A stretch of 64,000 nt of DNA from Tragulus kanchil (GCA_022376925.1 JAIOJX010000003.1:34172874-34236873), one strand, 5' to 3'; positions 22,758 through 35,809 are shown, counted from the stretch's first letter. The notes: generated from the letters alone by a model not told the origin. Numbers and translations are program-made.

Positions 22758-23588
22758 GTTGTATTCAGTAAAACAATATTAAAAAGAGTAGATGCTTATG
22801 AGTAGTTTGAATTCCAGTTCCACTGAAGTATTTTATTCTTCAATCCTGTCTGTTAATGGAAGAGAACACCATTCAAATACATTTGAAAGAAAGTTAAGTT
22901 TATTATAATTTATTATTAGTCTCTATGCAAGAGGGAACTTTTTGTAGAATATAGTCTCTCCAAACAGAGCAAAGAGTGATCTTGTAGCGGTTTTGAGCTA
23001 GTGTGAATTTTAGGTACTGCCAATGTCCAGGAGCCCTGAAAGAAATCTATGACGGAGACTTTTAAAGGCTTCTGTGATTAGTAATTTATTACTTAAAGAA
23101 GGCCAAAAAAACGAGTCATTTGTACTTTCTTTATACTTGGAAAAGAGTAACTTTTAATTCTCACCCCATATGCAATTTAAGATAAAAACATTTTAACGTC
23201 ATATGTATCTAATTAATTGAGAGAGATTTGAGAAGATTCTGGGAAAAGAATGTTGTCCAACAGAATCTGAGGCATGCAGGGACAGATGGCACAGAGCATT
23301 AGTGAGCCTATTAAGATTTTTTGGCTACAGGTAACTGAAACCAGTGCTAGGTATTTCGGGGGGAAAAGAGGAGAATTGATTAGAAGGATATCAAGGATGA
23401 CAGAATCAATGGGGGTTAGAAGGCTGTGCTTGAAAAATGAGCAGAAGCTGAGGCCATTTCAGTGGTATCAAGAAGCTGAACGTGAAAGGCACAGAACTGT
23501 TTGCTAGCTGGGACTCGCTGTCTAGGATGAGATCGCTTCCAAGGCCACTGCCACTGCTGCTGTGAGAGAATCAGGACATTCATACTTT
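22758..23588. other. Unique non-coding sequence
   Basis: Unassigned. The 77-codon frame at 23274-23507 recurs at 24379-24612 only through duplication 8. Confidence 0.45.
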
Positions 23589-25035
23589 CATACCTGATTA
23601 ATCAGCAGGTGCTTATTGAGAACCTAATATATGCCAGATTATGTTTCTAGGTACTAGAAATATAGTTATCACCGCACCCTTGAAATAGACACTCTGAGGA
23701 GGGAGACATAATGAAGAAAGAAGGAAATATATGTCAGATGATAGTAAGTGCAATGGGAAAACTATGTTCTATCCCTAAATGAAAGAGGGTTATGAAATGT
23801 CAGGGGTTGGAGACATTGAGCCAGCATTTGATGTAGGATAGTCCAGGTGACTCCTACAGATGGTGTGGCTTTTTTAACAGAGAACTAAAAAATGAAAGTC
23901 AGCGTGTATAGAGTTAAGTTTATTATAATTTATTCATTAGTCTCTTTTTTTTGTCTGTTAATGGAAGAGAACACCATTCAAATACATTTGAAAGAAAGTT
24001 AAGTTTATTATAATTTATTATTAGTCTCTATGCAAGAGGGAACTTTTTGTAGAATATAGTCTCTCCAAACAGAGCAAAGAGTGATCTTGTAGCGGTTTTG
24101 AGCTAGTGTGAATTTTAGGTACTGCCAATGTCCAGGAGCCCTGAAAGAAATCTATGACGGAGACTTTTAAAGGCTTCTGTGATTAGTAATTTATTACTTA
24201 AAGAAGGCCAAAAAAACGAGTCATTTGTACTTTCTTTATACTTGGAAAAGAGTAACTTTTAATTCTCACCCCATATGCAATTTAAGATAAAAACATTTTA
24301 ACGTCATATGTATCTAATTAATTGAGAGAGATTTGAGAAGATTCTGGGAAAAGAATGTTGTCCAACAGAATCTGAGGCATGCAGGGACAGATGGCACAGA
24401 GCATTAGTGAGCCTATTAAGATTTTTTGGCTACAGGTAACTGAAACCAGTGCTAGGTATTTCGGGGGGAAAAGAGGAGAATTGATTAGAAGGATATCAAG
24501 GATGACAGAATCAATGGGGGTTAGAAGGCTGTGCTTGAAAAATGAGCAGAAGCTGAGGCCATTTCAGTGGTATCAAGAAGCTGAACGTGAAAGGCACAGA
24601 ACTGTTTGCTAGCTGGGACTCGCTGTCTAGGATGAGATCGCTTCCAAGGCCACTGCCACTGCTGCTGTGAGAGAATCAGGACATTCATACTTTCATACCT
24701 GATTAATCAGCAGGTGCTTATTGAGAACCTAATATATGCCAGATTATGTTTCTAGGTACTAGAAATATAGTTATCACCGCACCCTTGAAATAGACACTCT
24801 GAGGAGGGAGACATAATGAAGAAAGAAGGAAATATATGTCAGATGATAGTAAGTGCAATGGGAAAACTATGTTCTATCCCTAAATGAAAGAGGGTTATGA
24901 AATGTCAGGGGTTGGAGACATTGAGCCAGCATTTGATGTAGGATAGTCCAGGTGACTCCTACAGATGGTGTGGCTTTTTTTTTTTTTAACAGAGAACTGA
25001 AGAAAAAAGTAGAAAGTCATGCGAATGTATAGAGT
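22847..25035 (+). repeat. Tandem direct duplication 8 (~1.1 kb unit)
   Basis: Positions 22847-23914 are repeated at 23952-25035. The last 40 bases of the first copy are garbled relative to the second. The 37-base spacer (23915-23951) repeats the taagtttattataatttatt phrase from inside the unit (22895 onward), so a small third fragment is wedged at the junction. Confidence 0.95.
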
Positions 25036-25235
25036 AAGAGTGTTCCAGACTGAGAAAATAACAGATGCAAAGGCTGTACGACACAGATGTGTTTGGGGAA
25101 AAGCAGGGAAGTCAGTGTGGTTGGAACAGGATTGAAAGAGTGGGTGGAGACAAAGTCAAAGATCAGTAGGAATGGGGTAGGAAATACAAGGACTGGGCTA
25201 GAGGGACTTAGAAATGCATTCTAAAGACACTAGCG
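24710..25235 (+). mobile_element. Ancient dispersed repeat, possibly L2-like
   Basis: Has the layout of old mammalian repeats: a ttgagaacctaatatatgcc start (compare the common gagcacctactatgtgcc motif), then agagtgttccagactgag and acagatgcaaaggctgt, then gaagtcagtgtggttggaac. The family name is uncertain. The first half is duplicated at about 23605-23914. Confidence 0.4.
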
Positions 25236-25240
25236 GTTAC

Positions 25241-25570
25241 TTATTTTTCGCTAGCTTTATTAAGATATAATTGACATATAATGTATAAGTTTAGAGTGTA
25301 CAACATGATTTGATATGTATATATGTATTGTGCAGTGATTGCCACAATAGCTTTAGTTAACATCCATCACCTCACATAGTTACTTTTCTTTCTTGTGATG
25401 AGGATTTTTAAGATCTACTCTCTTAGCAGCTTTGAAAGATGCAGGAGATTGTTGTTAACTATGGTCTCCTTGCTATATCTTACATCCTCAGAATTTATTT
25501 GTATTATAGCTGGAAGTTTGTCCATTTTATGTCATAGATTGGGGAACAATATTCCACTGTGCCTATATAG
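25241..25570 (-). mobile_element. Old L1 3' UTR fragment, antisense
   Basis: Landmarks tattaagatataattgacat, agtgtacaacatgatttgat, cacaatagctttagttaaca and tccatcacctcacatagtta are typical of older mammalian L1 3' ends read on the reverse strand. Confidence 0.75.
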
Positions 25571-25832
25571 CTGATGCAATAGAGAATTCTCCAAAACTAG
25601 GAAAAGAAGATAGATACTGTGTGGACAAAAACACCAACATGTGTCTTCCAGAGTTAACAGTTAATAAAGTTGTTTGATCTTGCTGTGGGTTCTAAAAACA
25701 TACGATATGTGTTAGGCACAGATTCTTCTCATCCTCGTATATGGATGAGACTGTGACTTAGCATTTTTCTTATCAAAAAGAGATATTTTTCTCTGTCCCT
25801 TGAATCTGAGCATATAAAATTTCTTTCTTAGG

Positions 25833-26385
25833 TATTGTTCAATCGCTCAGTCATGTCTAACTCATTGCAGCTGCATGGACTGCATCACACCAGGCTTTCC
25901 TGTCCTTCACTATCTCCCAGAGTTTGCTCAGAATCATGTCCATTGAATCAGTGGTGCCATCTAACCATCTCATCCTTTGTCACCGCCTTCTCCTCCTGCC
26001 CTCAGTCTTTTAGCATCAGGGTCTCTTACAATGAGTTGGCTCTTCGCGTCAGGTGGCCAAAATATTGGAGATTCAGCTTCAGCTTCAACATCAATCCTTC
26101 CAGTGAACATTCAGTGAACATTGATTTCCTTTGGAATTGACTGCTTTGATCTTGCACTCCAAGGACTCTCAAGAGTCTCCGGCACCGCAGTTGAAAAGCA
26201 TCAGTTCTTTGCTCAGTCTTCTTTATGGTCCAACTCACATCCGGAAAAACCATAGCTTTGACTATACGGATCTTTGTTGGCAAAGTGATGTCTCTGCTTT
26301 TTAATATGCTGTCTATGTTTGTCATAGCTTTTCTTCCAAGGAGCAAGCATCTTTTAATTTCATGGCTGCAGTCACCATCTGCATA
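25833..26385 (-). mobile_element. BovB (RTE) LINE 3' fragment with reverse-transcriptase C-terminal remnant
   Basis: Reverse-strand BovB 3' part. The minus frame 26346-26026 retains recognisable RTE-type reverse-transcriptase C-terminal residues (LGRKAMTN, ILKSRDITLPTK, IVKAMVFP, SWTIKK, LQYFGHL). The usual segment between MVFP and SWTIKK is shortened, and later frameshifts occur, so the copy is dead. There is a small internal repeat of gaacattcagtgaaca near 26104-26121. BovB is the ruminant RTE LINE that supplies the Bov-A SINE tails. Confidence 0.93.
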
Positions 26386-26774
26386 TTAAATGGGACCTTA
26401 AGAAATACATGCCGGCAAGTGGTTGGAAAGTACCTGTACACTGGGGCTTCCATTGTTGCTGCTTTGGAGATCCTAGCTGCACAGTTATGGGAATAAGCTC
26501 AGGGTTGCCTACTGGGTAGTGAGAGACACGTAGCCCAATTAACTAACCCATCATTCCACTGACGGACAGTTAAGGGACAGACATGGGGAGAGATCATCCT
26601 AGGTGATTTAATCTCTAATCACTTCTATCTGGATCCAGATATGTAAGGGAGCTCAGTAGAGATCAGCAGAACTGACTGAGCCATCTTACAAAATTATAAA
26701 CTAAATAAAATTGTTGTTGCTTATGCCACTAAGTTTGGGGATGGATTGTTATATAGGAAAAGCTGATGATCTGT
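26386..26774. other. Unique non-coding sequence
   Basis: No recognised element. Confidence 0.5.
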
Positions 26775-26910
26775 AGATCCCATGAAATTCCAATCAAGAT
26801 TCCAACAAATTATCTTATGAACATTGACAAACTGTTCTAAAGTTTATATGGCAAGGTAAAAGACCTAGAACAACCAAAACAGTGTTGGAGAAAAACAAAG
26901 CCAGAGAACA
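26775..26910 (+). mobile_element. L1 ORF2 fragment, sense
   Basis: The stretch tgaaattccaatcaagattc, then aaagtttatatggcaaggta, then aaaagacctagaacaaccaa matches a conserved part of L1 ORF2. Short and degenerate. Confidence 0.7.
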
Positions 26911-27097
26911 GATCATATCCAAATTCTAAACTTGGAAATGGTTGTGTAAATTATTAACAGAAGCAAGATATTCTTTTTCCACTTGAGTAAAGAATGTGGT
27001 AACAGGTCTTGGTTGAAAATATGGAGAAAAAATATGTTCGTTTATTTTATTTGCAAGCATAGCTGTGTCTGATCCAAAAAGGAAGACCCATAGACTT

Positions 27098-27190
27098 TTT
27101 TTTTATACAGAGTTTTGTTGTTTACTGCCACACGTCAACCTGAATCAGCCAGAGGTATACCTATGTCCTCTTCCTCTTGAAGTGATTGGA
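27098..27190 (-). mobile_element. Ruminant-type L1 3' terminus, antisense
   Basis: Oligo-T at 27098-27106, then gttgtttactgccacacgtc, aacctgaatcagccagaggt and atacctatgtcctcttcctc, the reverse complement of the terminal part of ruminant L1. Very short 5'-truncated insertion. Confidence 0.7.
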
Positions 27191-28487
27191 GGGCTAATGT
27201 CTCATCTTTAAAAGAAGAAGAGAGTGAAATATGCAAGGCCTTGGGAGAGCAAAATAAACCCACTTTGAATTTTTACCCATTAGCAGCGCTGGACAGGCCA
27301 TTAGGCAGAGGTCCTGTAGCCAGTGGTCTCAGTTCACTCCTCCCATCCCCTCCCTTAGGACGAATTCCCCCAATAAACACCTCACATGCTCCCAGAAGGG
27401 ACTGGTACTATCTCTAGGCTATTTTCATTCTGAGAGATTCACCTGCAGGTATCCTGAGTGCTTGAACACAGTGACAGTCATCATTCTGTAAACTCATCAA
27501 TTTAAAAAACAATGTAATATAATTTTATAATAAAAATATGCCCTAAATGATTTTTATGAGGGAGTTCTGTTTGAAAGACTAGGAAAAGTGATACTGGAAG
27601 AGATTGCTTCCAGAAATTGTGATGTGTTTACTCTCAAAGAGTCATGAGATCAAAGGGCACAGGATTGCTCAAATAACTCGAAGATTATTCCAGAGCCTCT
27701 CTTGGAAAATTGAAGCAAGTGCCTTTGATAGAGGAAACACATTATCTTATAGTGCCAGCTTCAAAAGTGTTCAAAGTGAAATTTGTTTCATGTTTATAAA
27801 ATGAAAGCAGTCCGGTATTTTGTTTTACTTTTTCCAGCTTTAGTGAAGTTTAATTGACAAATAAAATTGTAACTTGATTGTGGGACTCCTTTCATAAGAT
27901 TTAAGCATTTCAAATCATGATTCAATTTATGACAAATCTCTTAGGTCATATGACTACAGAATAGTATATTGTTATTATGTGTATGTATCATATGTATATA
28001 TTTTATGTAATATATAAATGTGCTTTCCATTCCCAGTTTTTCTCTGTTATCCATTGACTGTGAGCATTATCTTCTTTATGGGAGATGTCTTTTTTATGGA
28101 GTCTAAATATGGACCACCACCCACCTGAGCTACTTAAGGTTTACCCAAAGACAGTTTCCACTTGTTTTTGCAAAGCAAAACCAGAAAGTGTATATAATGG
28201 TCCAGCCACAGAGATGGCTAAGCAGCTCAGAGGTGTTTTGGGCTAATATTCTGCCTAATGCAATCTTCCTGGTATCAGCCCATCATCAGCTCATCATCCT
28301 TTCAATAATGTAATATAAGTGGCCAAACCCCTTAGAGGTGATTATATCACAAAGGGATTACCCCAGTCCCATTCTGGGAATTAAACCTACAGACAAAGGG
28401 CAGGCAGCTGGTCCGCCTGCATCAAGTTGACATCAGTTATTTGCTACGTAGATTAGTATAATCTGCTGCCACAGGACAGAATCATGA
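27191..28487. other. Unique non-coding sequence
   Basis: Mostly unassigned. A 40-base patch near 27835-27875 (tagtgaagtttaattgacaa) resembles the old antisense L1 at 25241. Confidence 0.45.
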
Positions 28488-30786
28488 ACATTCTAGCTGT
28501 AGTGTCAAGATCCTGCTTTTAAAATATTAACATCCTTCAGTAGTTTTTAACAACTCAATAATATACTTACATCGAGAGCAACTGAGGATGTAGAAGGAAA
28601 GCCCAATGAAGCTGCAAAGGCTCTGGAATCTGTAAGACAACTAACTGCGAGTCGGAAAATTACAGGCACTGTGTTGAACCTTGGCACAGAAAAACAAAGT
28701 GTGTCTGTAATGACTCAACAGTGATGCCTTTTCCCCACTCAGCTTCTTAAGAACTTTTGGTTTCCTGTTAATTACCTTACCATTTGCAAAACTCGATTCC
28801 ATTTGAAATTGGAATTGCAGTAAGCAACGGCACTGTTTTTACCGGTTGTCTTATTTATAACCAATTGAACAGAGATTCATGTATTAAAGGGTTCCTGCTT
28901 TGGAAACATAATACAGGTTTTCAGATATAATTCAGCTTTATCATCCTATTAGAATGTACTAGTTGTAAGTAATTTACATACTTGGATGCAACTATTAGGG
29001 CAGAGTTTTCAGGTATTTTTGTTACTGCCTGGTGTGAGAATCTGGATTTCTGCAATTCTTTGTCTTTTCGAGATGTTCCATATTCACCCTCTAATCATTC
29101 TTTAGTCTTGGTGTGTCCTGTGAAACCACTTTGTCAAATGAGATTACATCTTAAAAGGGACTACATTTGAAATAGTTTTCCCAAATAACAAAATTTGATG
29201 ATGCCTATGATGTGCCTGGCAGCAAAACAGGAATCTTATTTCAATTGAACTCTATTTAAGACCTCGAATCAGGATGTTACACAGCTTGCTTTTAACACAA
29301 TCAGTCAAATTACCCTATTCCTAAAGGCCCAGGACCAAAGAGGTATTGAATGAAGGTTAAACCAAATCATGTTAAGAGTAGCAGTCTTGATGAAAACAGA
29401 AAATTGGGCTTATAGTTTTAGAATGAATTTAGATATTCTAGAATAAATGTATCTTTTGGTATAAGGCAGTTCACATTTTTGTCTTATTGATGGACAAAGC
29501 AATAAATATTGAGGAATAAATAAAGTGCATGAAACTTTTTTTTGGCACTGAAAATCTTTAGATCACTAGGTACCCCAAGGTTCATTTAAGCCCCATAGTG
29601 AAAGAAGGGCATTGAACATTTCATTCAAATTTTGTCACATTCTAGCTGTAGTGTCAAGATCCTGCTTTTAAACTATTAACATCCTTCAGTAGTTTTTAAC
29701 AACTCAATAATATACTTACATCGAGCAACTGAGGATGTAGAAGGAAAGCCCAATGAAGCTGCAAAGGCTCTGGAATCTGTAAGACAACTAACTGCGAGTC
29801 GGAAAATTACAGGCACTGTGTTGAACCTTGGCACAGAAAAACAAAGTGTGTCTGTAATGACTCAACAGTGATGCCTTTTCCCCACTCAGCTTCTTAAGAA
29901 CTTTTGGTTTCCTGTTAATTACCTTACCATTTGCAAAACTCGATTCCATTTGAAATTGGAATTGCAGTAAGCAACGGCACTGTTTTTACCGGTTGTCTTA
30001 TTTATAACCAATTGAACAGAGATTCATGTATTAAAGGGTTCCTGCTTTGGAAACATAATACAGGTTTTCAGATATAATTCAGCTTTATCATCCTATTAGA
30101 ATGTACTAGTTGTAAGTAATTTACATACTTGGATGCAACTATTAGGGCAGAGTTTTCAGGTATTTTTGTTACTGCCTGGTGTGAGAATCTGGATTTCTGC
30201 AATTCTTTGTCTTTTCGAGATGTTCCATATTCACCCTCTAATCATTCTTTAGTCTTGGTGTGTCCTGTGAAACCACTTTGTCAAATGAGATTACATCTTA
30301 AAAGGGACTACATTTGAAATAGTTTTCCCAAATAACAAAATTTGATGATGCCTATGATGTGCCTGGCAGCAAAACAGGAATCTTATTTCAATTGAACTCT
30401 ATTTAAGACCTCGAATCAGGATGTTACACAGCTTGCTTTTAACACAATCAGTCAAATTACCCTATTCCTAAAGGCCCAGGACCAAAGAGGTATTGAATGA
30501 AGGTTAAACCAAATCATGTTAAGAGTAGCAGTCTTGATGAAAACAGAAAATTGGGCTTATAGTTTTAGAATGAATTTAGATATTCTAGAATAAATGTATC
30601 TTTTGGTATAAGGCAGTTCACATTTTTGTCTTATTGATGGACAAAGCAATAAATATTGAGGAATAAATAAAGTGCATGAAACTTTTTTTTGGCACTGAAA
30701 ATCTTTAGATCACTAGGTACCCCAAGGTTCATTTAAGCCCCATAGTGAAAGAAGGGCATTGAACATTTCATTCAAATTTTGTCACA
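28488..30786 (+). repeat. Tandem direct duplication 9 (~1.15 kb unit)
   Basis: Positions 28488-29636 are repeated at 29637-30786 with no spacer and a short junction microhomology (aca). The second copy lacks two bases early on (tcgagcaact against tcgagagcaact) and has one substitution. The rest is virtually identical unique sequence with no element at either end. Confidence 0.95.
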
Positions 30787-31497
30787 ATTTTATCAACACA
30801 GGTAATGACTGTGAAAATGAATATTTTTCTTAAACTGGTTAAAAATATTGAATTTGATTTGGGATCACAATTTAAAAGAAATTCTAGAAAAAAGATATAT
30901 GTGTAGGTCCCAGTGACAACACACTGACACCAATAGTACCAAGCATGATGTGTACCTTATTTCCCAGAATTCCTTCACTTTGTCTGGTTTATAAAGAATA
31001 GTCCTCAATTAGATGTGCTGTTTTCTCTTGCTTGGTAAGCATTTTTGGTCAAACAAGGAATGGCAGAGTTCCACAATTAGATCAAAAGATCAATCCTAAT
31101 GTACCATTTTCTCCTCACCCTCCTGCTGTAATAAAGTGGCTGTGGCTCTCCAGGGGACAACTCAAAATCCTGGGACTGATATTTCTAAATTAGCTGACTC
31201 TCTGACCTTGCTGGTAATTGTGTTAGTTTATCAATGTTCAACACAATTTATTACTCTCCAATATGTACCAAAGTGTTTATCTCTCAACACTAACAATATT
31301 AAAAAACCTAAACTAACTATTGCTGCACAAAGAGGCATCCTTTCATTAGGGAAAAACATAAATAAGTGGGAAATGTCACATGACCCGCCTTAGCCCAGAA
31401 GAGTTGCAACTCCTGAAAGGAAAAGGGCAGCTGTCTCCTCTGATATGACAACATTATGTTTATAGTAGCTGGAAGCAGAGAAGTCAAGCTTTATTTC

Positions 31498-31531
<34 letters not shown>

Positions 31532-31713
31532 GGAGGAATGAAGTGGTACTTTCTGCATTACTAAAGTGATGTCTTCATTCTAAGAATAACATCGATAAAG
31601 CCTTATCAAAGCATTTAAAAGCAAGGGGAGTACAGAAAGCCTCTCACGGTGATTTTCACTGTGGTGCATTTTAATGGAGAAAAGCATTGAGTTCATAGGT
31701 CTTATTTGGGGAT
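30787..31713. other. Unique non-coding sequence
   Basis: Contains the (TG)(AG) microsatellite. The 85-codon plus frame at 31136-31393 has no recognisable domain. Confidence 0.5.
31497..31531. repeat. Compound (TG)n(AG)n microsatellite
   Basis: Four to five TG units followed by about 12 AG units. Confidence 0.95.
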
Positions 31714-33899
31714 GAAGGAAATCAACAGCATTCTTTCATTTCCTTCGTCTTCATTGTTTTATTTTTCATGATTGAATTTTGGTGTTTGATTAGGATAGTG
31801 AACAAGCTGTGACAAAACTCAGTGTATGTGACATTAATTAAAAGAAATGTTGCATTGAAGTTTTGCAAAAGAAATGCGGTCTGGTGTTTTCACGGCAAGA
31901 CCTGACTGTGGATGATGTTAATAATCTGTTCAAGTAGAAATAGGAGTAATAAAGATCCTGCTGCCCAACTTAGTAGTGAGTTGCATTTTATATATAGTAG
32001 CTCTGTACAGAGCTAGACTTGTCTCTACTGTTTCTTCACAGATGAGACAGAAGTTGGGAAATGTTTGGTTACATCCATTCACTTACCCACTAACTATTTC
32101 CCAGTAAGTTGAATCCCTGTGTTCATTTCTCACTTGTAAGAATTAAGTTTCAAAGGCAGCTTATACTGGAAGGACCTGATCTGAAGGCTTGCAAGGCATT
32201 TGGGATCTTCTTCTTAAGCTCCTGGAGTCTTTAAAATTATAGCTCATATTATTATTACTACTATTTTTATTTTACTTTATTAATAACTTCTAAGCTAATG
32301 TTCTTTCAAAAGCAGATTTGTGTTCATGTCTTTTGTTCACCAGCTCATTTCAGTGCAGAGAATGCAGTTTCTTTGGTGAGGGAATTGTTTGATCTGCTTT
32401 TTTCTGCAGTTGACTCTAGAGTTTTCCACAGCACTTTAAAAATCCATATTTGGGAAATTTTATTGTTTTAATTACATGCCAAAGCCATAGAAGCTTTTTT
32501 AGTTTTTAAAAATCTTCCACTTCTCTGACATCCCTTTAGTGTTTGAGTGCTATTTATGCTATATTAACACTGCCAGCCCAAGTCGACAAGGCCCCCAAAG
32601 TGGGTCTAGTGTGTGTTACTCAAGCTAAACTACACACACAGTCTATTGTATTTTAGATTCGGACTAAACACTCACTGAGCACCTATAAGCAGCCAGATCC
32701 TATTCTGTCCATTTCATGTGCATATTGCACCCTTTCTAATCACTTGGAACCTATAATAACTGAATTGATGTCCACTTTAGTATAATTTTACTCAGATGCT
32801 TTGACTGAAGGAAATCAACAGCATTCTTTCATTTCCTTCGTCTTCATTGTTTTATTTTTCATGATTGAATTTTGGTGTTTGATTAGGATAGTGAACAAGC
32901 TGTGACAAAACTCAGTGTATGTGACATTAATTAAAAGAAATGTTGCATTGAAGTTTTGCAAAAGAAATGCGGTCTGGTGTTTTCACGGCAAGACCTGACT
33001 GTGGATGATGTTAATAATCTGTTCAAGTAGAAATAGGAGTAATAAAGATCCTGCTGCCCAACTTAGTAGTGAGTTGCATTTTATATATAGTAGCTCTGTA
33101 CAGAGCTAGACTTGTCTCTACTGTTTCTTCACAGATGAGACAGAAGTTGGGAAATGTTTGGTTACATCCATTCACTTACCCACTAACTATTTCCCAGTAA
33201 GTTGAATCCCTGTGTTCATTTCTCACTTGTAAGAATTAAGTTTCAAAGGCAGCTTATACTGGAAGGACCTGATCTGAAGGCTTGCAAGGCATTTGGGATC
33301 TTCTTCTTAAGCTCCTGGAGTCTTTAAAATTATAGCTCATATTATTATTACTACTATTTTTATTTTACTTTATTAATAACTTCTAAGCTAATGTTCTTTC
33401 AAAAGCAGATTTGTGTTCATGTCTTTTGTTCACCAGCTCATTTCAGTGCAGAGAATGCAGTTTCTTTGGTGAGGGAATTGTTTGATCTGCTTTTTTCTGC
33501 AGTTGACTCTAGAGTTTTCCACAGCACTTTAAAAATCCATATTTGGGAAATTTTATTGTTTTAATTACATGCCAAAGCCATAGAAGCTTTTTTAGTTTTT
33601 AAAAATCTTCCACTTCTCTGACATCCCTTTAGTGTTTGAGTGCTATTTATGCTATATTAACACTGCCAGCCCAAGTCGACAAGGCCCCCAAAGTGGGTCT
33701 AGTGTGTGTTACTCAAGCTAAACTACACACACAGTCTATTGTATTTTAGATTCGGACTAAACACTCACTGAGCACCTATAAGCAGCCAGATCCTATTCTG
33801 TCCATTTCATGTGCATATTGCACCCTTTCTAATCACTTGGAACCTATAATAACTGAATTGATGTCCACTTTAGTATAATTTTACTCAGATGCTTTGACT
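31714..33899 (+). repeat. Tandem direct duplication 10 (~1.09 kb unit)
   Basis: Positions 31714-32806 are repeated at 32807-33899. This is the cleanest case: perfectly abutting, no spacer, and I saw no internal difference on reading through. The unit is unique DNA. Confidence 0.96.
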
Positions 33900-33925
33900 A
33901 GCCTCATAGATGTTATTTTCATTCA

Positions 33926-34130
33926 GGCAAGAATGACTCAATGGTAAAGAATCTGCCGGCGATGCAGAAGGCACAGGAGACCTGGGTTAGATGCTCGGGT
34001 CGGGAAGATTTCTTGGAGAAGGGCATGACAACCCACTCCAGTATTCTTGCCTTGAGAATTCCATGGACGGAAGAGCCTGGCAGGACTGCAGTCCATAGAG
34101 TAGTAGGGTCGCAAAGAGTCGGAGCACACA
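33926..34130 (+). mobile_element. Bov-tA-type SINE
   Basis: Sense: gactcaatggtaaagaatct, caggagacctgggttagatg, cccactccagtattcttgcc and gtcgcaaagagtcgg. The head is slightly eroded. Confidence 0.9.
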
Positions 34131-34208
34131 GAAATGAAAGGAAGTTATCATTTTGAGTGATAGAAATCTCTGTATTTTATCAAAAGAGCAATGATTTAAA
34201 ATGTCATA

Positions 34209-34408
34209 GGGGCTTCCCTGGTGGCTCAGCAGAGAATCTGCCTGCAATGCAGGAGATCTGGGTTCGATCCCTGAGTTGGGAAGATCCCCTGGAAAAGGGA
34301 ATGGCTACTCACTGCGGTGTTCTTGCCTGGAGAATCCCATGACAGGGGAGCCTGGTGGGATACAGTGCATGATCGCAGAGTCTGACACGATGGAGGAACT
34401 AACACACA
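34209..34408 (+). mobile_element. Bov-tA-type SINE
   Basis: Sense: ggggcttccctggtggctca, caatgcaggagatctgggtt and cttgcctggagaatcccatg, ending agtctgacacgatggaggaa with actaacacac. Well-preserved head with box-B-like ggttcgatccc. Confidence 0.93.
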
Positions 34409-35100
34409 AAACTTAAAAGACCTCCTAGGGAAAAATGGGCAATGTACGTTTATTGTCTGCATGCCCTTTGCTCCCAGTACTTTAAATATGCTACCCGCTT
34501 TCCCCCAAGTATTAACCCAGCATTTATCTTGTGGCAGACAATGCACTTAGTACAGGGGACATGAGTGTGAATAGGTTAATACTCCATGCATTTGAGGGGA
34601 TATGGTGACATGAGCCAGACCTACTTATACAAGACTCTATTTGCCTCAGAGGCAGAGAGTACAGAGTGTCATGGGAACATGCTGGTTTGTCTTTGTTCAG
34701 AAGGCTGTGTAGACAAAGTACGTAATGCTAACCTGGAGGTCCTACAGCTACTTAGAATCTGTCCCTTCTCTCTCCCTCTTTCCTTCTCTGCCTCTCTCCC
34801 TTTCTTTCCTCTTCTTCCTTTCCTTTTCACTTTACTAGATTTTTTAAAATTACAAAAGCATTACCTGATTTTTCTAACACACTGAACAATGAAGAGCTAT
34901 AGAAATATACAATACAGAATATAGAAAGCAAAGGTTAATAAACTCCTCATTATTTGTTGCAAATAATAATTCTCTGAGGTAAAGATAAAGAAGAGATAGG
35001 TATTGTTTTTTCAAAAAATGGGGTCATACTGTACAGATTATTTGGTAGCTTGCTGTTTAAAACATTTTGTTCTCAATTGTATTTTTTACTCTTTATGAAA
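34409..35100. other. Unique sequence with polypyrimidine tract
   Basis: A C/T-rich run of about 70 bases spans 34758-34829 (tctccctctttccttctctg and similar). No gene evidence. Confidence 0.5.
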
Positions 35101-35299
35101 AAAGATTTTACTTTGTCTTTTAATCAGTTGTATGTTTTTGATTTACACTATTAGTTTTAAGTGTATAGCATAGTGATACAGTATTTTTACAGATTATATT
35201 CCATTAAAAGTTACTACAAAATAATGGCTATATTTCCCTATAATATACTATATATCCTTTTTTGCTTATTTATTTTATACATAGTAGTTTATATTTTTT

Positions 35300-35540
35300 T
35301 AAAATGGACTTTTTCTTAAAATTTGGCCTCGTTTATTGATTTTTTATTTATTTCTTTTCATCCATCTTTATTCTTCGACTTCCCATTGCAGTGGCCCTCT
35401 TGTCCCAGAGCACTGGCTCATAATTGGACACACCGGTCCAGCCGCTCCGTTGCACATAGGATTTTCCTGGCCGGGGATCGAACTGGTGCCCCTTGCATTG
35501 CAAAGCAGACTGTTTCCCCATTGGACCACCAGGGAAGCCC
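35300..35540 (-). mobile_element. tRNA-Glu-type SINE inserted in L1
   Basis: Reverse strand, ending ccaccagggaagccc at 35540. It has the ttggacacac motif of the 9530 family but lacks part of the body. A diverged target-site duplication is visible: agtagtttatattt at 35283-35296 and agtagcttgcattt at 35541-35554. Confidence 0.85.
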
Positions 35541-35779
35541 AGTAGCTTGCATTTCTTAATTCCATTCCCCTATCTTGCCTGTCTGTACTTCCGTCTCTCC
35601 TCTGGTGACCACTAGTTTGTTTCTCTTAATATATTTGAGGGTTTTTTTAGATTCTACATATAAGCGATATAAAATATTTGTCTTTCTCTGATTTATTTCA
35701 CTAAGTGTAATATTCTCTAGGTCCATACACGCTATGCAAATGGCAGAATTTCATTCTTTTTATGTTAAGTAGTATTCCA

Positions 35780-35800
35780 TTATATATATATATATATATG
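35780..35800. repeat. (TA)n microsatellite
   Basis: About ten TA units at the junction of the L1 and BovB remnants. Confidence 0.9.
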
Positions 35801-35809
35801 TGCATATAG

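Larger units (their letters stand above)
35101..35808 (-). mobile_element. Old L1 3' region, antisense, split by a SINE
   Basis: L1 landmarks occur on both sides of the SINE: attagttttaagtgtatagc before it, and tctcctctggtgaccactag, tagattctacatataagcga, tctctaggtccatacacgct and agtagtattccattatat after it. Confidence 0.8.

Noticed and set aside
24710..25235. Firm assignment to L2
   Set aside because: The motif order resembles ancient mammalian repeats, but I cannot separate L2 from other old families without a library search, so only a low-confidence call was kept.
34250..34275. tRNA gene suggested by box-B-like ggttcgatccc
   Set aside because: It is the internal promoter of a Bov-tA SINE; the cloverleaf is not preserved.
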